Source of the DNA: Terrisporobacter petrolearius
Lineage (GTDB): Bacteria; Bacillota; Clostridia; Peptostreptococcales; Peptostreptococcaceae
DNA length: 64,000 nt
Direction: 5' to 3' (one strand)
Assembly: GCF_032598785.1 (NCBI RefSeq)
Contig: NZ_CP102984.1
Shown here: positions 36,559-49,405 of the stretch, piece by piece
Layout of the letters: every line of letters begins with the position of its first letter
Position numbering within the stretch: position 1 is the stretch's first letter
Program-made: the position numbers and the translations under genes
Notes under the pieces: generated by a model
Databases searched by the model: none
Told to the model about the DNA's origin: nothing
Seen by the model: only the letters and a program-made list of their open reading frames with translations

Positions 36559-38528
36559 TAATTCTTTATCCTTTCTTCCAACTCTTTTATCTTATCTCTT
36601 AGCTGAGCTGCTCTTTCAAATTGTAAGTTTTGTGCAGCTTCCATCATTTCTTTTTGTAGCGTTTCTATATTATTTTTAACTCCATATTCATCTTTACTCT
36701 CAGCAATTCCAAATACAACTTCTTCATCAGCTGGTTTAAGTGTTTCTATACTATCCCTAACTTCTTTAACAATAGTTTTAGGAGTTATTCCGTTTTCTTC
36801 GTTATATTGAGACTGTATTTCCCTTCTTCTCTTAGTTTCTTCAATAGTTGCTGCCATAGAACGTGTAATCTTATCAGCATACATTATAACTCTACCTTCC
36901 GAGTTTCTAGCCGCACGTCCTACTGTCTGTATTAATGAAGTTTCAGACCTTAAGAAACCTTCTTTATCAGCATCTAATATTGCAACTAAAGAAACCTCAG
37001 GTATATCCAAACCTTCTCTAAGTAAGTTTATACCTACTAATACATCAAATTTGCCCAGTCTTAAGTCCCTAATTATTTCTGTTCTTTCCAGTGTATCTAT
37101 ATCTGAATGTAAATATTTAACCCTTATTCCTATCTCTTTTAAATAGTTAGTTAAATCTTCACTCATTTTCTTAGTTAAAGTTGTAATTAATACTCTTTCT
37201 TTCCTTTCAACAACCTCATTTATTTCACCAACTAAATTATCTATTTGATTTTCAATTGGCCTTACTTCTATAACCGGGTCCAATAAACCTGTTGGTCTTA
37301 TTATTTGCTGTGCCACAGTTGTAGAATGCTCTATTTCATAAGGCCCTGGTGTTGCAGAAACAAACAGTACTTGATTTATATTTTCTTCAAATTCAGAGAA
37401 ATTTAAAGGTCTATTGTCATAAGCAGAAGGTAATCTAAATCCATTTTCTATCAATGATTGTTTCCTTGAGCGGTCTCCTGCATACATACCTCTAACTTGA
37501 GGAATAGTAACGTGAGATTCATCTACTATTAATAAAAAATCATCTGGGAAGAAACTCATTAATGTATAAGGTTTTTCACCTTCTTCTCTTCCTGTTATAT
37601 GTCTTGAATAGTTTTCTATTCCCTGACAAGTACCTATTTCATTAAGCATTTCTATATCATATTTAGTTCTTTGTTCAATTCTCTGAGCTTCTATTAATTT
37701 ATCATTTTCTTTAAAATATTGAACTCTTTCTAATAGCTCTTTTTCAATAGCTTCCACTGCATGAGCAACTTTTTCTGGAGTTGTAACATAGTGTGATGCT
37801 GGGAATACTGCTATATAACTTCTTGTTCCTAAAATTTTCCCTGTAACATAGTCAATTTCCACTATTCTATCTATTTCATCACCAAAAAATTCTATTCTTA
37901 TAGCTTTTTCATCATCACTTGCTGGGAATAATTCTAAAATATCTCCTCTAACTCTAAAAGTTCCTCTAACAAAGTTAATATCATTTCTTTCATATTGTAT
38001 GTCAACTAATTTTCTTATAAGTGTATCTCTATCAATTTCCATTCCTGTTCTAATAGATAACATAAGTTTTTTATAATCGTCCGGATCTCCTATACCATAA
38101 ATACAAGAAACAGAAGATACTACTATTACGTCATCTCTTTCTAATATAGATGCTGTAGCTGAGTGTCTCAGTTTATCTATTTCATCATTTATACTTGAAT
38201 CTTTTTCTATGTATGTATCACTAGATGCTACATAAGCTTCTGGTTGATAGTAATCATAATAACTTACAAAGTATTCAACTGCATTATTAGGGAAAAACTC
38301 TTTAAACTCACTATATAATTGAGCGGCTAAAGTTTTATTATGAGCCAGGATCAAGGTTGGTTTCTTTACCTCTCTAATTATATTTGCCATAGTAAAAGTT
38401 TTACCCGAACCTGTTACCCCTAGTAATGTTTGAAATTTTTCATCCTTATTAATTGAAGTAACAATCTCTTTTATTGCTTCTGGCTGATCCCCGGTTGGCT
38501 TAAAAGCTGATTGAATTTCAAAATCCAT
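36558..38528 (-). CDS. uvrB: excinuclease ABC subunit B
   Basis: This 656-residue protein receives the damage from UvrA and recruits UvrC. Walker A is GVTGSGKTFTMANI (about 39-46), and the beta-hairpin region is YFVSYYDYYQPEAYV. Helicase motifs include LLIVDESHVT and QTVGRAARNSEGRV. The C-terminal UVR motif EAAQNLQFERAAQLRDKI contacts UvrC. ATG 38528 follows GTGAGGAG. A LexA-type box lies 18 bp upstream, so SOS control is likely. Confidence 0.97.
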   Translation of the reverse strand: MDFEIQSAFKPTGDQPEAIKEIVTSINKDEKFQTLLGVTGSGKTFTMANIIREVKKPTLILAHNKTLAAQLYSEFKEFFPNNAVEYFVSYYDYYQPEAYVASSDTYIEKDSSINDEIDKLRHSATASILERDDVIVVSSVSCIYGIGDPDDYKKLMLSIRTGMEIDRDTLIRKLVDIQYERNDINFVRGTFRVRGDILELFPASDDEKAIRIEFFGDEIDRIVEIDYVTGKILGTRSYIAVFPASHYVTTPEKVAHAVEAIEKELLERVQYFKENDKLIEAQRIEQRTKYDIEMLNEIGTCQGIENYSRHITGREEGEKPYTLMSFFPDDFLLIVDESHVTIPQVRGMYAGDRSRKQSLIENGFRLPSAYDNRPLNFSEFEENINQVLFVSATPGPYEIEHSTTVAQQIIRPTGLLDPVIEVRPIENQIDNLVGEINEVVERKERVLITTLTKKMSEDLTNYLKEIGIRVKYLHSDIDTLERTEIIRDLRLGKFDVLVGINLLREGLDIPEVSLVAILDADKEGFLRSETSLIQTVGRAARNSEGRVIMYADKITRSMAATIEETKRRREIQSQYNEENGITPKTIVKEVRDSIETLKPADEEVVFGIAESKDEYGVKNNIETLQKEMMEAAQNLQFERAAQLRDKIKELEERIKN

Positions 38529-38545
38529 ATCTCCTCACTCCTTTA

Positions 38546-38584
38546 GAACATCCGTTCCGTATAATTACAATAATAATTATACCA
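38546..38584 (-). promoter_or_regulatory. uvrB promoter with LexA (SOS) box
   Basis: GAACATCCGTTC (38546-38557) fits the Gram-positive LexA/DinR core GAAC-N4-GTTC. Just upstream on the minus strand is TATAAT (38581-38576) preceded by TG one base before it, an extended -10. A repressor at the box would sit near the transcription start. The rest of 38585-38817 is AT-rich with a small hairpin at 38762-38785. Confidence 0.7.
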
Positions 38585-38817
38585 TAATAATTCTATTATT
38601 GACCTTTTGTATGAACATTTATTATAAAATTTATTCATTAATATATATTACCCATTTAAAATAATTTAAATAATTTATAATATAATGTTTTAACAATAAA
38701 CCTTACATCTTCAGGGGTTTATGAATAATGAGTAGTAAATAATGAATTATTCAATAAAAATAGAGCTTATATAAAAATAAGCTCTGACTCTCATCATACA
38801 TTTTATTTTAGTAAAAT

Positions 38818-38849
38818 AAAAACCATGTATAAATTTATACATGGTTTTT
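38818..38849 (-). terminator. terminator of the rRNA-tRNA operon
   Basis: A perfect 16-bp stem with arms 38818-38833 and 38834-38849 lies 10 bp beyond tRNA-Lys. T-rich sequence follows on the minus strand. Confidence 0.85.
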
Positions 38850-38858
38850 ATGAATAAT

Positions 38859-38934
38859 TGGTGACCCATCGGAGATTCGAACTCCGGACACCTTGATTAA
38901 AAGTCAAGTGCTCTACCGACTGAGCTAATGAGTC
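38859..38934 (-). tRNA. tRNA-Lys (anticodon TTT)
   Basis: A complete cloverleaf is visible with encoded CCA. The anticodon loop CTTTTAA gives TTT. It is the last gene of the rRNA-tRNA operon. Confidence 0.95.
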
Positions 38935-38941
38935 ATGATTA

Positions 38942-39018
38942 TGGCGACCTGGAAGGGGTTCGAACCCTCGACCTCCAGCGTGACAGGCTGGCATTCTAAC
39001 CAACTGAACTACCAGGCC
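38942..39018 (-). tRNA. tRNA-Asp (anticodon GTC)
   Basis: Cloverleaf with encoded CCA; anticodon loop CTGTCAC gives GTC. The T-arm GGTTCGAACCC is standard. Confidence 0.95.
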
Positions 39019-39034
39019 GCGTTTGTGTTTTTAA

Positions 39035-39110
39035 TGGTGGGACCAACAGGGCTCGAACCTGTGACCCCCTGCTTGTAAGGCAGGTGCTCTCCCAGCTGAG
39101 CTATGGTCCC
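39035..39110 (-). tRNA. tRNA-Val (anticodon TAC)
   Basis: Cloverleaf with encoded CCA; anticodon stem CCTGC/GCAGG around CTTACAA gives TAC. Confidence 0.95.
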
Positions 39111-39125
39111 GGGAATTAATTAAAT

Positions 39126-39199
39126 TGGAGCGGGTGAAGGGGATCGAACCCTCACAGCCGGCTTGGAAGGCCGGAACTCTACCATTGAGCTACACCCGC
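39126..39199 (-). tRNA. tRNA-Gly (anticodon TCC)
   Basis: Cloverleaf with encoded CCA; anticodon stem CCGGC/GCCGG around CTTCCAA gives TCC. Confidence 0.95.
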
Positions 39200-39200
39200 A

Positions 39201-39275
39201 TGGTGACTCATAGGGGAATCGAACCCCTGTTACCGCCGTGAAAGGGCGGTGTCTTGACCGCTTGACCAATGAGCC
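39201..39275 (-). tRNA. tRNA-Glu (anticodon TTC)
   Basis: Cloverleaf with encoded CCA; anticodon loop CTTTCAC gives TTC. Only one base separates it from tRNA-Gly. Confidence 0.95.
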
Positions 39276-39287
39276 ATAATTTTAAAA

Positions 39288-39363
39288 TGGTTGCGGAAAC
39301 AGGACTTGAACCTGTGACCTTCGGGTTATGAGCCCGACGAGCTGCCAACTGCTCCATTCCGCG
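39288..39363 (-). tRNA. initiator tRNA-fMet (anticodon CAT)
   Basis: Anticodon loop CTCATAA gives CAT. Two initiator marks are visible: the first base C does not pair with A at position 72, and the anticodon stem ends in three G-C pairs (GGG/CCC). CCA is encoded. Confidence 0.93.
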
Positions 39364-39369
39364 ATATTA

Positions 39370-39444
39370 TGGAGCTGGTGATAGGAATCGAACCTACAAC
39401 CTGCTGATTACAAGTCAGCTGCTCTACCGTTGAGCCACACCAGC
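39370..39444 (-). tRNA. tRNA-Thr (anticodon TGT)
   Basis: Cloverleaf with encoded CCA; anticodon loop CTTGTAA gives TGT. It is the first tRNA after 5S rRNA. Confidence 0.95.
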
Positions 39445-39449
39445 ACCTT

Positions 39450-39568
<119 letters not shown>

Positions 39569-39715
39569 ATCTTTATATAAAGTATTAACTTTTGTTAGTA
39601 CTTTCAAAACTGCTAACATTTAATATTTCCATTATATTTTTTAGCAACTTAAATCTTCTTTATAATTATATAATTAAAGATTTAGTTTGCGATATAAACC
39701 TTTAGGTTTATTTTG

Positions 39716-42612
<2,897 letters not shown>

Positions 42613-42812
42613 AGTTATTAAAATGCTTCGCCAATGTTTTTGTCTTCATATCCATTCAGACAAATCCCATTGCTCAAAGTTTGATATTTTTAAAAGTTAT
42701 CTTCTTTATATGATATATTTTTTAAGAAGTTTATCTTCTTCTTTATATAATGTCATATCACTAAATGTTATGCAGTTTTCAAAGTACTAGGCACTTAACA
42801 AATAAGTACAAA

Positions 42813-42888
42813 TGGTGGAGATAAACGGGATCGAACCGTTGACCCCCTGCGTGCAAGGCAGGTGCTCTCCCAGCTGAGCTATACCCCC
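42813..42888 (-). tRNA. tRNA-Ala (anticodon TGC) in the 16S-23S spacer
   Basis: Cloverleaf with encoded CCA; anticodon stem CCTGC/GCAGG around CTTGCAC gives TGC. A single tRNA-Ala spacer without tRNA-Ile is seen here. Confidence 0.95.
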
Positions 42889-42994
42889 ATATGTTTTTTC
42901 AACAAAATATATTATAATCATTTTGTTGAATCTCGTCAATATTTTTTGTAAGAGTTAAAGAACCCTCAAAATTAAACAGTAGGTTAATTCTCCC

Positions 42995-44500
<1,506 letters not shown>

Positions 44501-44575
44501 AAAAATTCGCTTTCGCTCATTTCGCCAACGTAATTATTTTGCTTTGCTTCAATAATTCCCGTTGCTCAAAAGTTG
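44501..44575. repeat. GCTTCGCT-type dispersed repeat, copy D, in the rRNA leader
   Basis: The segment immediately upstream of 16S has TTTCGCTCATTTCGCCAACG and later CGTTGCTCAAAAGTTG. This matches the ends of the other copies (33551, 49018, 58993). It is part of the transcribed leader. Confidence 0.45.
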
Positions 44576-44709
44576 TCCATCGCTCAGACTAATCATTATC
44601 TGAATATCTGGCTTGATTTGTTTGTTGTTTCAGTTTAATTCTTTAAGAATTAATTTATTGTTAACCTACTGTTTAATTTTCAAAGTTCTTTGCTTATTTC
44701 AGCTTCTTT

Positions 44710-44825
44710 ATTCTACCAAAGCTGTTTTTCTTTGTCAATAACTTTTTTCAAGAAGTTTTTTGTTGATGTTTTGTCCCTGTCTCAAGGACAAGTAATACTA
44801 TATCATCATAACAAAAGGTCGTCAA
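44710..44825 (-). promoter_or_regulatory. two tandem promoters of the rRNA operon
   Basis: The upstream promoter has TTGACG (44825-44820), a 17-bp spacer and TATAGT (44802-44797). The downstream one has TTGACA (44738-44733), a 17-bp spacer and TAGAAT (44715-44710). Tandem strong promoters are usual for rRNA operons. Sequence from 44826 to 45050 is AT-rich and shows no gene. Confidence 0.8.
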
Positions 44826-45049
44826 CACTTTTTTTAAAGTTTTTTATGAAATCATTGACGTTTTATGACTTATTATTAAATATCATTTATTATTATATTT
44901 AATTTATTATTGAAATTACAAGGTTTTTCAATCATTTTTACAGTAATCTCCTCTCTTTATTTTAACGATATTTTTTTCTTTAAACTCCTACTTTTATTAT
45001 GTAATAATAGCAAAAACTCATATTCAACGCTTATTCTTTTTAATAAGCA

Positions 45050-45108
45050 AATAAAAATACTACTTTGTATATATAAATTTTACATTTATAATATAACAAA
45101 GTAGTACT
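45050..45108 (-). terminator. terminator of the cadC-cadA operon
   Basis: Arms TACTACTTTGT (45058-45068) and ACAAAGTAGTA (45096-45106) enclose a 27-nt AT-rich loop, with a T-rich run after it on the minus strand. It lies 11 bp past the cadA stop. Confidence 0.75.
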
Positions 45109-45116
45109 TTAATATT

Positions 45117-47735
45117 TTATTTCATTATTCTCATTGCATTTAACACCGCGATTAAAGCAACCCCTACATCAGCAAATACTGCTTCCCACATACTTGCCAT
45201 ACCTAAAGCTCCAAATACCATAACTATAATTTTAATACCTAATGCAAATATAATATTTTGCCATACTATTTTATAAGTCTTTTTAGATATTTTTATTCCT
45301 TCAGCTATTTTACTTGGTTCATCTGTCATTATAACTATGTCTGCTGCTTCTATAGCTGCATCTGATCCTAATCCGCCCATAGCTATACCAACATCCACAC
45401 GAGCAAGAACTGGAGCATCATTTATTCCATCTCCTACGAAGGCAATTTTTTCTTTCTCACTCCTACCTTCATATATAACTTCTATTTTTTCTACTTTTTC
45501 ATTTGGCAATAAATCTGAATATACTTTATCTACTTTTAATTGTTTTGCTACTGAATCAGCAACTTCTTTATTATCTCCAGTTAGCATAACAGTTTCTTTT
45601 ATCCCTTGAACTTTTATTTCCTTTATAGCTTTTTCACTATCTGATTTTATTTTATCAGAAATAACTATATATCCTTTAAACTGATTATTTACTGCTATAT
45701 AAACTACTGTTCCCATTTCTTTATTTTTATTTACTTTTATATTACTAGCTGCCATTAATTTTTCATTTCCAGCTAATATTTCTTCATTTTCATATTTTAC
45801 TTTTATTCCATGGGCAGCTATTTCTTCATAACTTTCTATTTTATTTAAATTAATTTCTTTATTATAGTAATTTAAAATAGACTTAGCAATTGGATGATTT
45901 GAATTAGCTTCTGCAATAGATGCGTATTTAATTAATTCTTCTTCTGAAATTCCAACAGAATTAACTTTTACAACATCAAATACACCTTCTGTTAATGTTC
46001 CAGTTTTATCAAATACCACTGTATCAACATACCTTAAAGCTTCAAGGTAGTTACTTCCTTTTATTAATATGCCATTTCTAGAAGCAACACCTATTCCACT
46101 GAAATAACTTAGTGGTATGGATAAAACTAAAGCACATGGGCATGATACAACTAAGAATACTAATCCTCTGTGTAACCAATCACTAAACATAGCTTCTGGT
46201 ACAAATATTGGTGGAACTATTGCTATTAATGTAGCTAATATAACTACTATTGGTGTATAGTATTTTGAAAACACAGATATAAAGTTTTCTGTTTTAGACT
46301 TTTTACTACTAGCATTTTCCACCAAGTCTAGTATCTTCGAAACAGTAGACTCAGAAAAACTTTTAGTTACTTTTACTGTTAATAAAGAGTTTTTATTAAT
46401 AAATCCTGATAATAATTCATCACCTGACTTAACAGTTCTTAAAACAGACTCTCCAGTCAATGCAGATGTATCTACCATAGAGTTCCCATCTACTACAACA
46501 CCATCCAGAGGTACTTTTTCACCCGGTTTAACTATTATAAAATCGTCAATTTGTACTTCTTCTGGATCTACAACTTTAATAGAGCTACCTATTTTTAAGT
46601 TTGCCACATCTGGTTTTATTTGCATTAAATCAGAAATAGATTTTCTTGATTTGCCTACTGCAAGTTCTTGTAGATACTCTCCTACTTTGTAAAATAACAT
46701 TACCCCAACAGCCTCTGATGAATCGCCTATTGCAATTGCACCAACTGTTGCTACTGTCATTAAAAAGTTTTCGTCAAATATTCTACCTTTTGTCATATTT
46801 CGTAAAGCTTTATATACAACATCTCCACCTACTAATATATAAGACACTAAGAATATTAATATTGAATATTTACTTTCTACTCCCATCATTTCTTCATAAA
46901 ATGCAAATATAAATACAAATGCTCCTAATAATATCTTTAAAAGTTCTAATCTATTATTATCTCTTATTACTCTACTTTCTTTTTTAGCTTTCTTATTTTC
47001 TTTCATTCCTTCAATTTGTATATCAAGTCCTGGTTCTGTATCATTTATTATGTTTATTATATTTTTTATCGTAATATTTTCATTTGTACTATCTATTTCT
47101 ACTGATAGTTTTTTATTTACAAAGTTCATATTAGAGCTTTTAACTCCATCTAGTAAAGATACTTTATTTCCTATTACTTCTGCACAGTGAGCACAATTAA
47201 GTCCTCCTAAAATAATATCTTTCTTTATATATGACTTATTTTTATTTCCAATCACTTGAATATCAAGACCTGGTTCTATTGAATCAATCAAACCAATAAC
47301 ATCTTCTATTATTTTATCTTCATTTTTTCGAGAATTTAGTTCTAATGTTAATTTTTTATTTACAAAATTCAAGTTACTGCTTTGAATTCCTTCTAAATAT
47401 TTTACTTTATCACCTATTACTTCTGCACAATGGGCGCATGTTAATCCATTTAACATTAACTCTTTTTTATTACCTGAGCTTACCTTTTTATCAAGTACTT
47501 GAATATCAAGGCCTGGTTCTATTGAATCAATAAGAGAAATCACTTCACTTATTATTGATTCTTCATCATAAGAAGAATCAATTTCTAAAGTTAGTTTTTT
47601 ACTGATAAAATTCATATTACTACTTTCAATCCCATTAATATTTTTTACAGCTTCTCCTATAGTTTCAGCACAGTGAGCACATGTTAATCCATTTAACATT
47701 AGCTCCTTTTTTGTCAATACTGCCGCCAACATCAT
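45117..47735 (-). CDS. cadA: heavy-metal P1B-type ATPase (CadA-like) with three HMA domains
   Basis: This 872-residue pump exports soft divalent metals such as Cd, Zn or Pb. Three N-terminal HMA domains each show GL(T/N)CAHCAE with cysteine pairs near 19/22, 100/103 and 181/184. The core has the membrane CPC motif (SCPCALVLSIP), the phosphorylation site DKTGTLTEG, SNHPIAKS and GDGINDAP. The CPC motif and ArsR partner favour Cd/Zn over Cu. It starts 8 bp after the cadC stop, with GGGGG as ribosome site. Three domains instead of one or two is on the long side for CadA. Confidence 0.93.
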   Translation of the reverse strand: MMLAAVLTKKELMLNGLTCAHCAETIGEAVKNINGIESSNMNFISKKLTLEIDSSYDEESIISEVISLIDSIEPGLDIQVLDKKVSSGNKKELMLNGLTCAHCAEVIGDKVKYLEGIQSSNLNFVNKKLTLELNSRKNEDKIIEDVIGLIDSIEPGLDIQVIGNKNKSYIKKDIILGGLNCAHCAEVIGNKVSLLDGVKSSNMNFVNKKLSVEIDSTNENITIKNIINIINDTEPGLDIQIEGMKENKKAKKESRVIRDNNRLELLKILLGAFVFIFAFYEEMMGVESKYSILIFLVSYILVGGDVVYKALRNMTKGRIFDENFLMTVATVGAIAIGDSSEAVGVMLFYKVGEYLQELAVGKSRKSISDLMQIKPDVANLKIGSSIKVVDPEEVQIDDFIIVKPGEKVPLDGVVVDGNSMVDTSALTGESVLRTVKSGDELLSGFINKNSLLTVKVTKSFSESTVSKILDLVENASSKKSKTENFISVFSKYYTPIVVILATLIAIVPPIFVPEAMFSDWLHRGLVFLVVSCPCALVLSIPLSYFSGIGVASRNGILIKGSNYLEALRYVDTVVFDKTGTLTEGVFDVVKVNSVGISEEELIKYASIAEANSNHPIAKSILNYYNKEINLNKIESYEEIAAHGIKVKYENEEILAGNEKLMAASNIKVNKNKEMGTVVYIAVNNQFKGYIVISDKIKSDSEKAIKEIKVQGIKETVMLTGDNKEVADSVAKQLKVDKVYSDLLPNEKVEKIEVIYEGRSEKEKIAFVGDGINDAPVLARVDVGIAMGGLGSDAAIEAADIVIMTDEPSKIAEGIKISKKTYKIVWQNIIFALGIKIIVMVFGALGMASMWEAVFADVGVALIAVLNAMRIMK

Positions 47736-47743
47736 TATACCCC

Positions 47744-48112
47744 CTATCTATTATAAGTTTCCTCTATATGGCATAAGCCACAGTTAAATATTTGATTTAT
47801 ATGATTATCATCCAATGAATAATAAACGACCTTACCTTCTTTTCTAAATTTAACTAATCTAGCTTGCTTTAAAACTCTTAACTGATGAGATATTGCCGAC
47901 TGAGTCATGTTTAAAAGATCCGCTATATCACATACACACATTTCTTCTTCAAATAAAGCGTATAAAATTTTTATTCTTGTAGTATCACCAAATACCTTAA
48001 ATAGCTCTGCTAAATCATAAAGTTTCTCATCTTCAGGCATTTTATCCTTTACCTTACATATTACTTCTTCATGTACACAAGTACATTCGCATCTATTTAT
48101 AATCTCTTTCAT
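47744..48112 (-). CDS. cadC: ArsR-family metal-sensing repressor (CadC-like)
   Basis: This 122-residue winged-helix repressor leaves DNA on binding metal. The N-terminal ECTCVHEE and the alpha-3 CVCDIADLL give the Cys set of CadC-type Cd/Pb sensors. The recognition helix is MTQSAISHQLRVLKQA. A C-terminal NCGLCHIEE may add a second site. ATG 48112 follows GGAGGAAT. It is first in the operon with cadA and faces a perfect operator. Confidence 0.93.
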   Translation of the reverse strand: MKEIINRCECTCVHEEVICKVKDKMPEDEKLYDLAELFKVFGDTTRIKILYALFEEEMCVCDIADLLNMTQSAISHQLRVLKQARLVKFRKEGKVVYYSLDDNHINQIFNCGLCHIEETYNR

Positions 48113-48128
48113 TTATATTCCTCCAACT

Positions 48129-48166
48129 AATATTAATATATGAACAACTGTTCATATATTAATATT
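48129..48166 (-). promoter_or_regulatory. CadC operator: 18-bp perfect inverted repeat
   Basis: Perfectly complementary arms 48129-48146 and 48149-48166 surround the 2-bp centre AC. The core ATATGAACA / TGTTCATAT resembles known CadC/SmtB-type operators (AT-rich with TGAACA half sites). It lies 17 bp before the cadC start, where it would overlap the promoter. Confidence 0.88.
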
Positions 48167-48320
48167 ATGATATTTGTCTTCTTTGTGCAACCTTTTTTAT
48201 ATATTTTTTATATTTGTAACTATTTCTAAAATATTCATATCTAGATTTTTTTTTAATATATATATTAGTAGTATTAGTAATTCTATTATATTAAAAATTG
48301 AAAGGAGAGTTCATATTAAA

Positions 48321-48800
48321 ATGAATTATAATAACATGTATCCTAATAGAATGAGCGATAACATAGATCCAAACTATATATACCCTCAACCATATATAGA
48401 TCCTTTAATGTACATGAATCCTTACGTTATGAATAATAACCAAAGTGGAAATTTCAATCAAAATATAAACCCTGAATACTCAACATATTCTAACCAATAT
48501 GTTGATAATCAACAATTTAATCCTTACGAAAATATGCCTAGCAACATGCAAGAGGAGTTTGAAAACAATAATAATATGAATGACATGAATAATATTCCTA
48601 TGATACCTATGATGCCTCCAAACATGATGTTTCCCGGCATGTTTCCACCTAACATGATGTATCCTGGGATAATGCCACCTAATATGATGTACCCTGGAAT
48701 GATGTACCCTGGAGCAATGCCACCTAACACGATGTATCCTGGGGTAATGCAAAATATACCTACTGTTAATATGGATGAATTTGATGAGGAAGAAATGTAA
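48321..48800 (+). CDS. methionine/proline/asparagine-rich repeat protein
   Basis: This is a 159-residue protein of low complexity. Its C-terminal part repeats a PPNMMYPG-like unit about five times (PNMMFPGMFPPNMMYPGIM and on) and ends in the acidic DEFDEEEM. The N-terminal part is rich in Asn, Tyr and Pro. I do not recognise a family; Met-rich repeats can bind Cu(I)/Ag(I), and such composition also occurs in spore-coat proteins. Start ATG 48321 follows AAAGGAGAG; an in-frame upstream extension to 48174 lacks a ribosome site. It diverges from cadC. Confidence 0.75.
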   Translation: MNYNNMYPNRMSDNIDPNYIYPQPYIDPLMYMNPYVMNNNQSGNFNQNINPEYSTYSNQYVDNQQFNPYENMPSNMQEEFENNNNMNDMNNIPMIPMMPPNMMFPGMFPPNMMYPGIMPPNMMYPGMMYPGAMPPNTMYPGVMQNIPTVNMDEFDEEEM

Positions 48801-48826
48801 TAAAAGATTATATTTAAATATCAATG

Positions 48827-48860
48827 TTACCCCTATAAATTAGGGGTTTTTTTATTTTTT
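48827..48860 (+). terminator. terminator of the Met-rich gene
   Basis: Stem ACCCCTA / TAGGGGT (48829-48835 with 48841-48847) is followed by a long T-run. Confidence 0.9.
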
Positions 48861-48944
48861 TAAAAAAAGTGTTATAAAATTTTAAAATCTGTCTACACTA
48901 TTAAATGTATTCCTCATAATATTCCCCCAATATTATAAATACAA

Positions 48945-48986
48945 AAAAGGGCATTCTAGTTATACTAGCATTGCCCTTCTTTTTTT
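48945..48986 (+). terminator. second hairpin with T-run, no gene before it
   Basis: AAAAGGGCA (48945-48953) pairs with TGCCCTT (48972-48978) around an inner CTAGT/ACTAG stem, followed by Ts. No gene lies between it and the previous terminator. It may be a backup terminator or mark a small RNA. Confidence 0.6.
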
Positions 48987-49017
48987 ATCCCAATATTAAC
49001 ATTTACTTTTAATATAA

Positions 49018-49076
49018 AAAATCCGCTTCGCTCATGTGGCCAACGGCTTTGCCCACTGCTTAAGTCACAAAGTTGA
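49018..49076. repeat. GCTTCGCT-type dispersed repeat, copy C
   Basis: A short copy: ATCCGCTTCGCTCATGTGGC, then CCAACGGC, CCCACTGC and CACAAAGTTG. It lies in a gene-free stretch; a small hairpin follows at about 49085-49112. Confidence 0.45.
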
Positions 49077-49154
49077 AAATTAAAAAGCTTCTCTAGATTA
49101 ACTCTAGAAAAGCATATTTTATATTATTTATTAAATTTATTATAAATTTCATAT

Positions 49155-49283
49155 TTAGTGACAATTATTTAATGATGATAGTTTTTTATTAAAACGTACA
49201 CCAAATATAACCTCAATTATAATTTCTATTACTGTTATTAAATTAAATATTATTCCTTTGCTTTTTATAGATATATTTTTCAT
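49155..49283 (-). CDS. possible 42-residue single-span membrane peptide
   Basis: The peptide reads MKNISIKSKGIIFNLITVIE onward and ends KLSSLNNCH. It has a basic N-terminus, one hydrophobic stretch (about residues 11-29) and a basic C-terminal part. An AAAGGGG site lies 8 bp before ATG 49283. No homologue comes to mind. It could be a small membrane regulator or a type I toxin-like peptide, but the evidence is only the start signal and composition. Confidence 0.4.
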   Translation of the reverse strand: MKNISIKSKGIIFNLITVIEIIIEVIFGVRFNKKLSSLNNCH

Positions 49284-49405
49284 ATTCATAACCCCTTTCA
49301 TATTGTGTGAAATATTTTGTCTTAACAAGTTATGTCTTTATTCTACAATACTCTATAAAAAACACATATGGATTTACCTTACAACTATATTACGTTTATG
49401 TAATT

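Noticed and set aside
42627..42690. Fifth copy of the GCTTCGCT-type repeat in the 16S-23S spacer
   Set aside because: Only GCTTCGCCAA and CATTGCTCAAAGTTTG resemble the family; too weak to list as a copy.
48480..48824. Minus-strand frames rich in His/Arg or Gly/Ile opposite the Met-rich gene
   Set aside because: Their repeats are the antisense reading of the plus-strand PPNMMYPG repeats; no start signal.
48945..48986. Small RNA gene ending at the orphan terminator
   Set aside because: No promoter or conserved structure can be shown upstream; kept only as a terminator-like hairpin.
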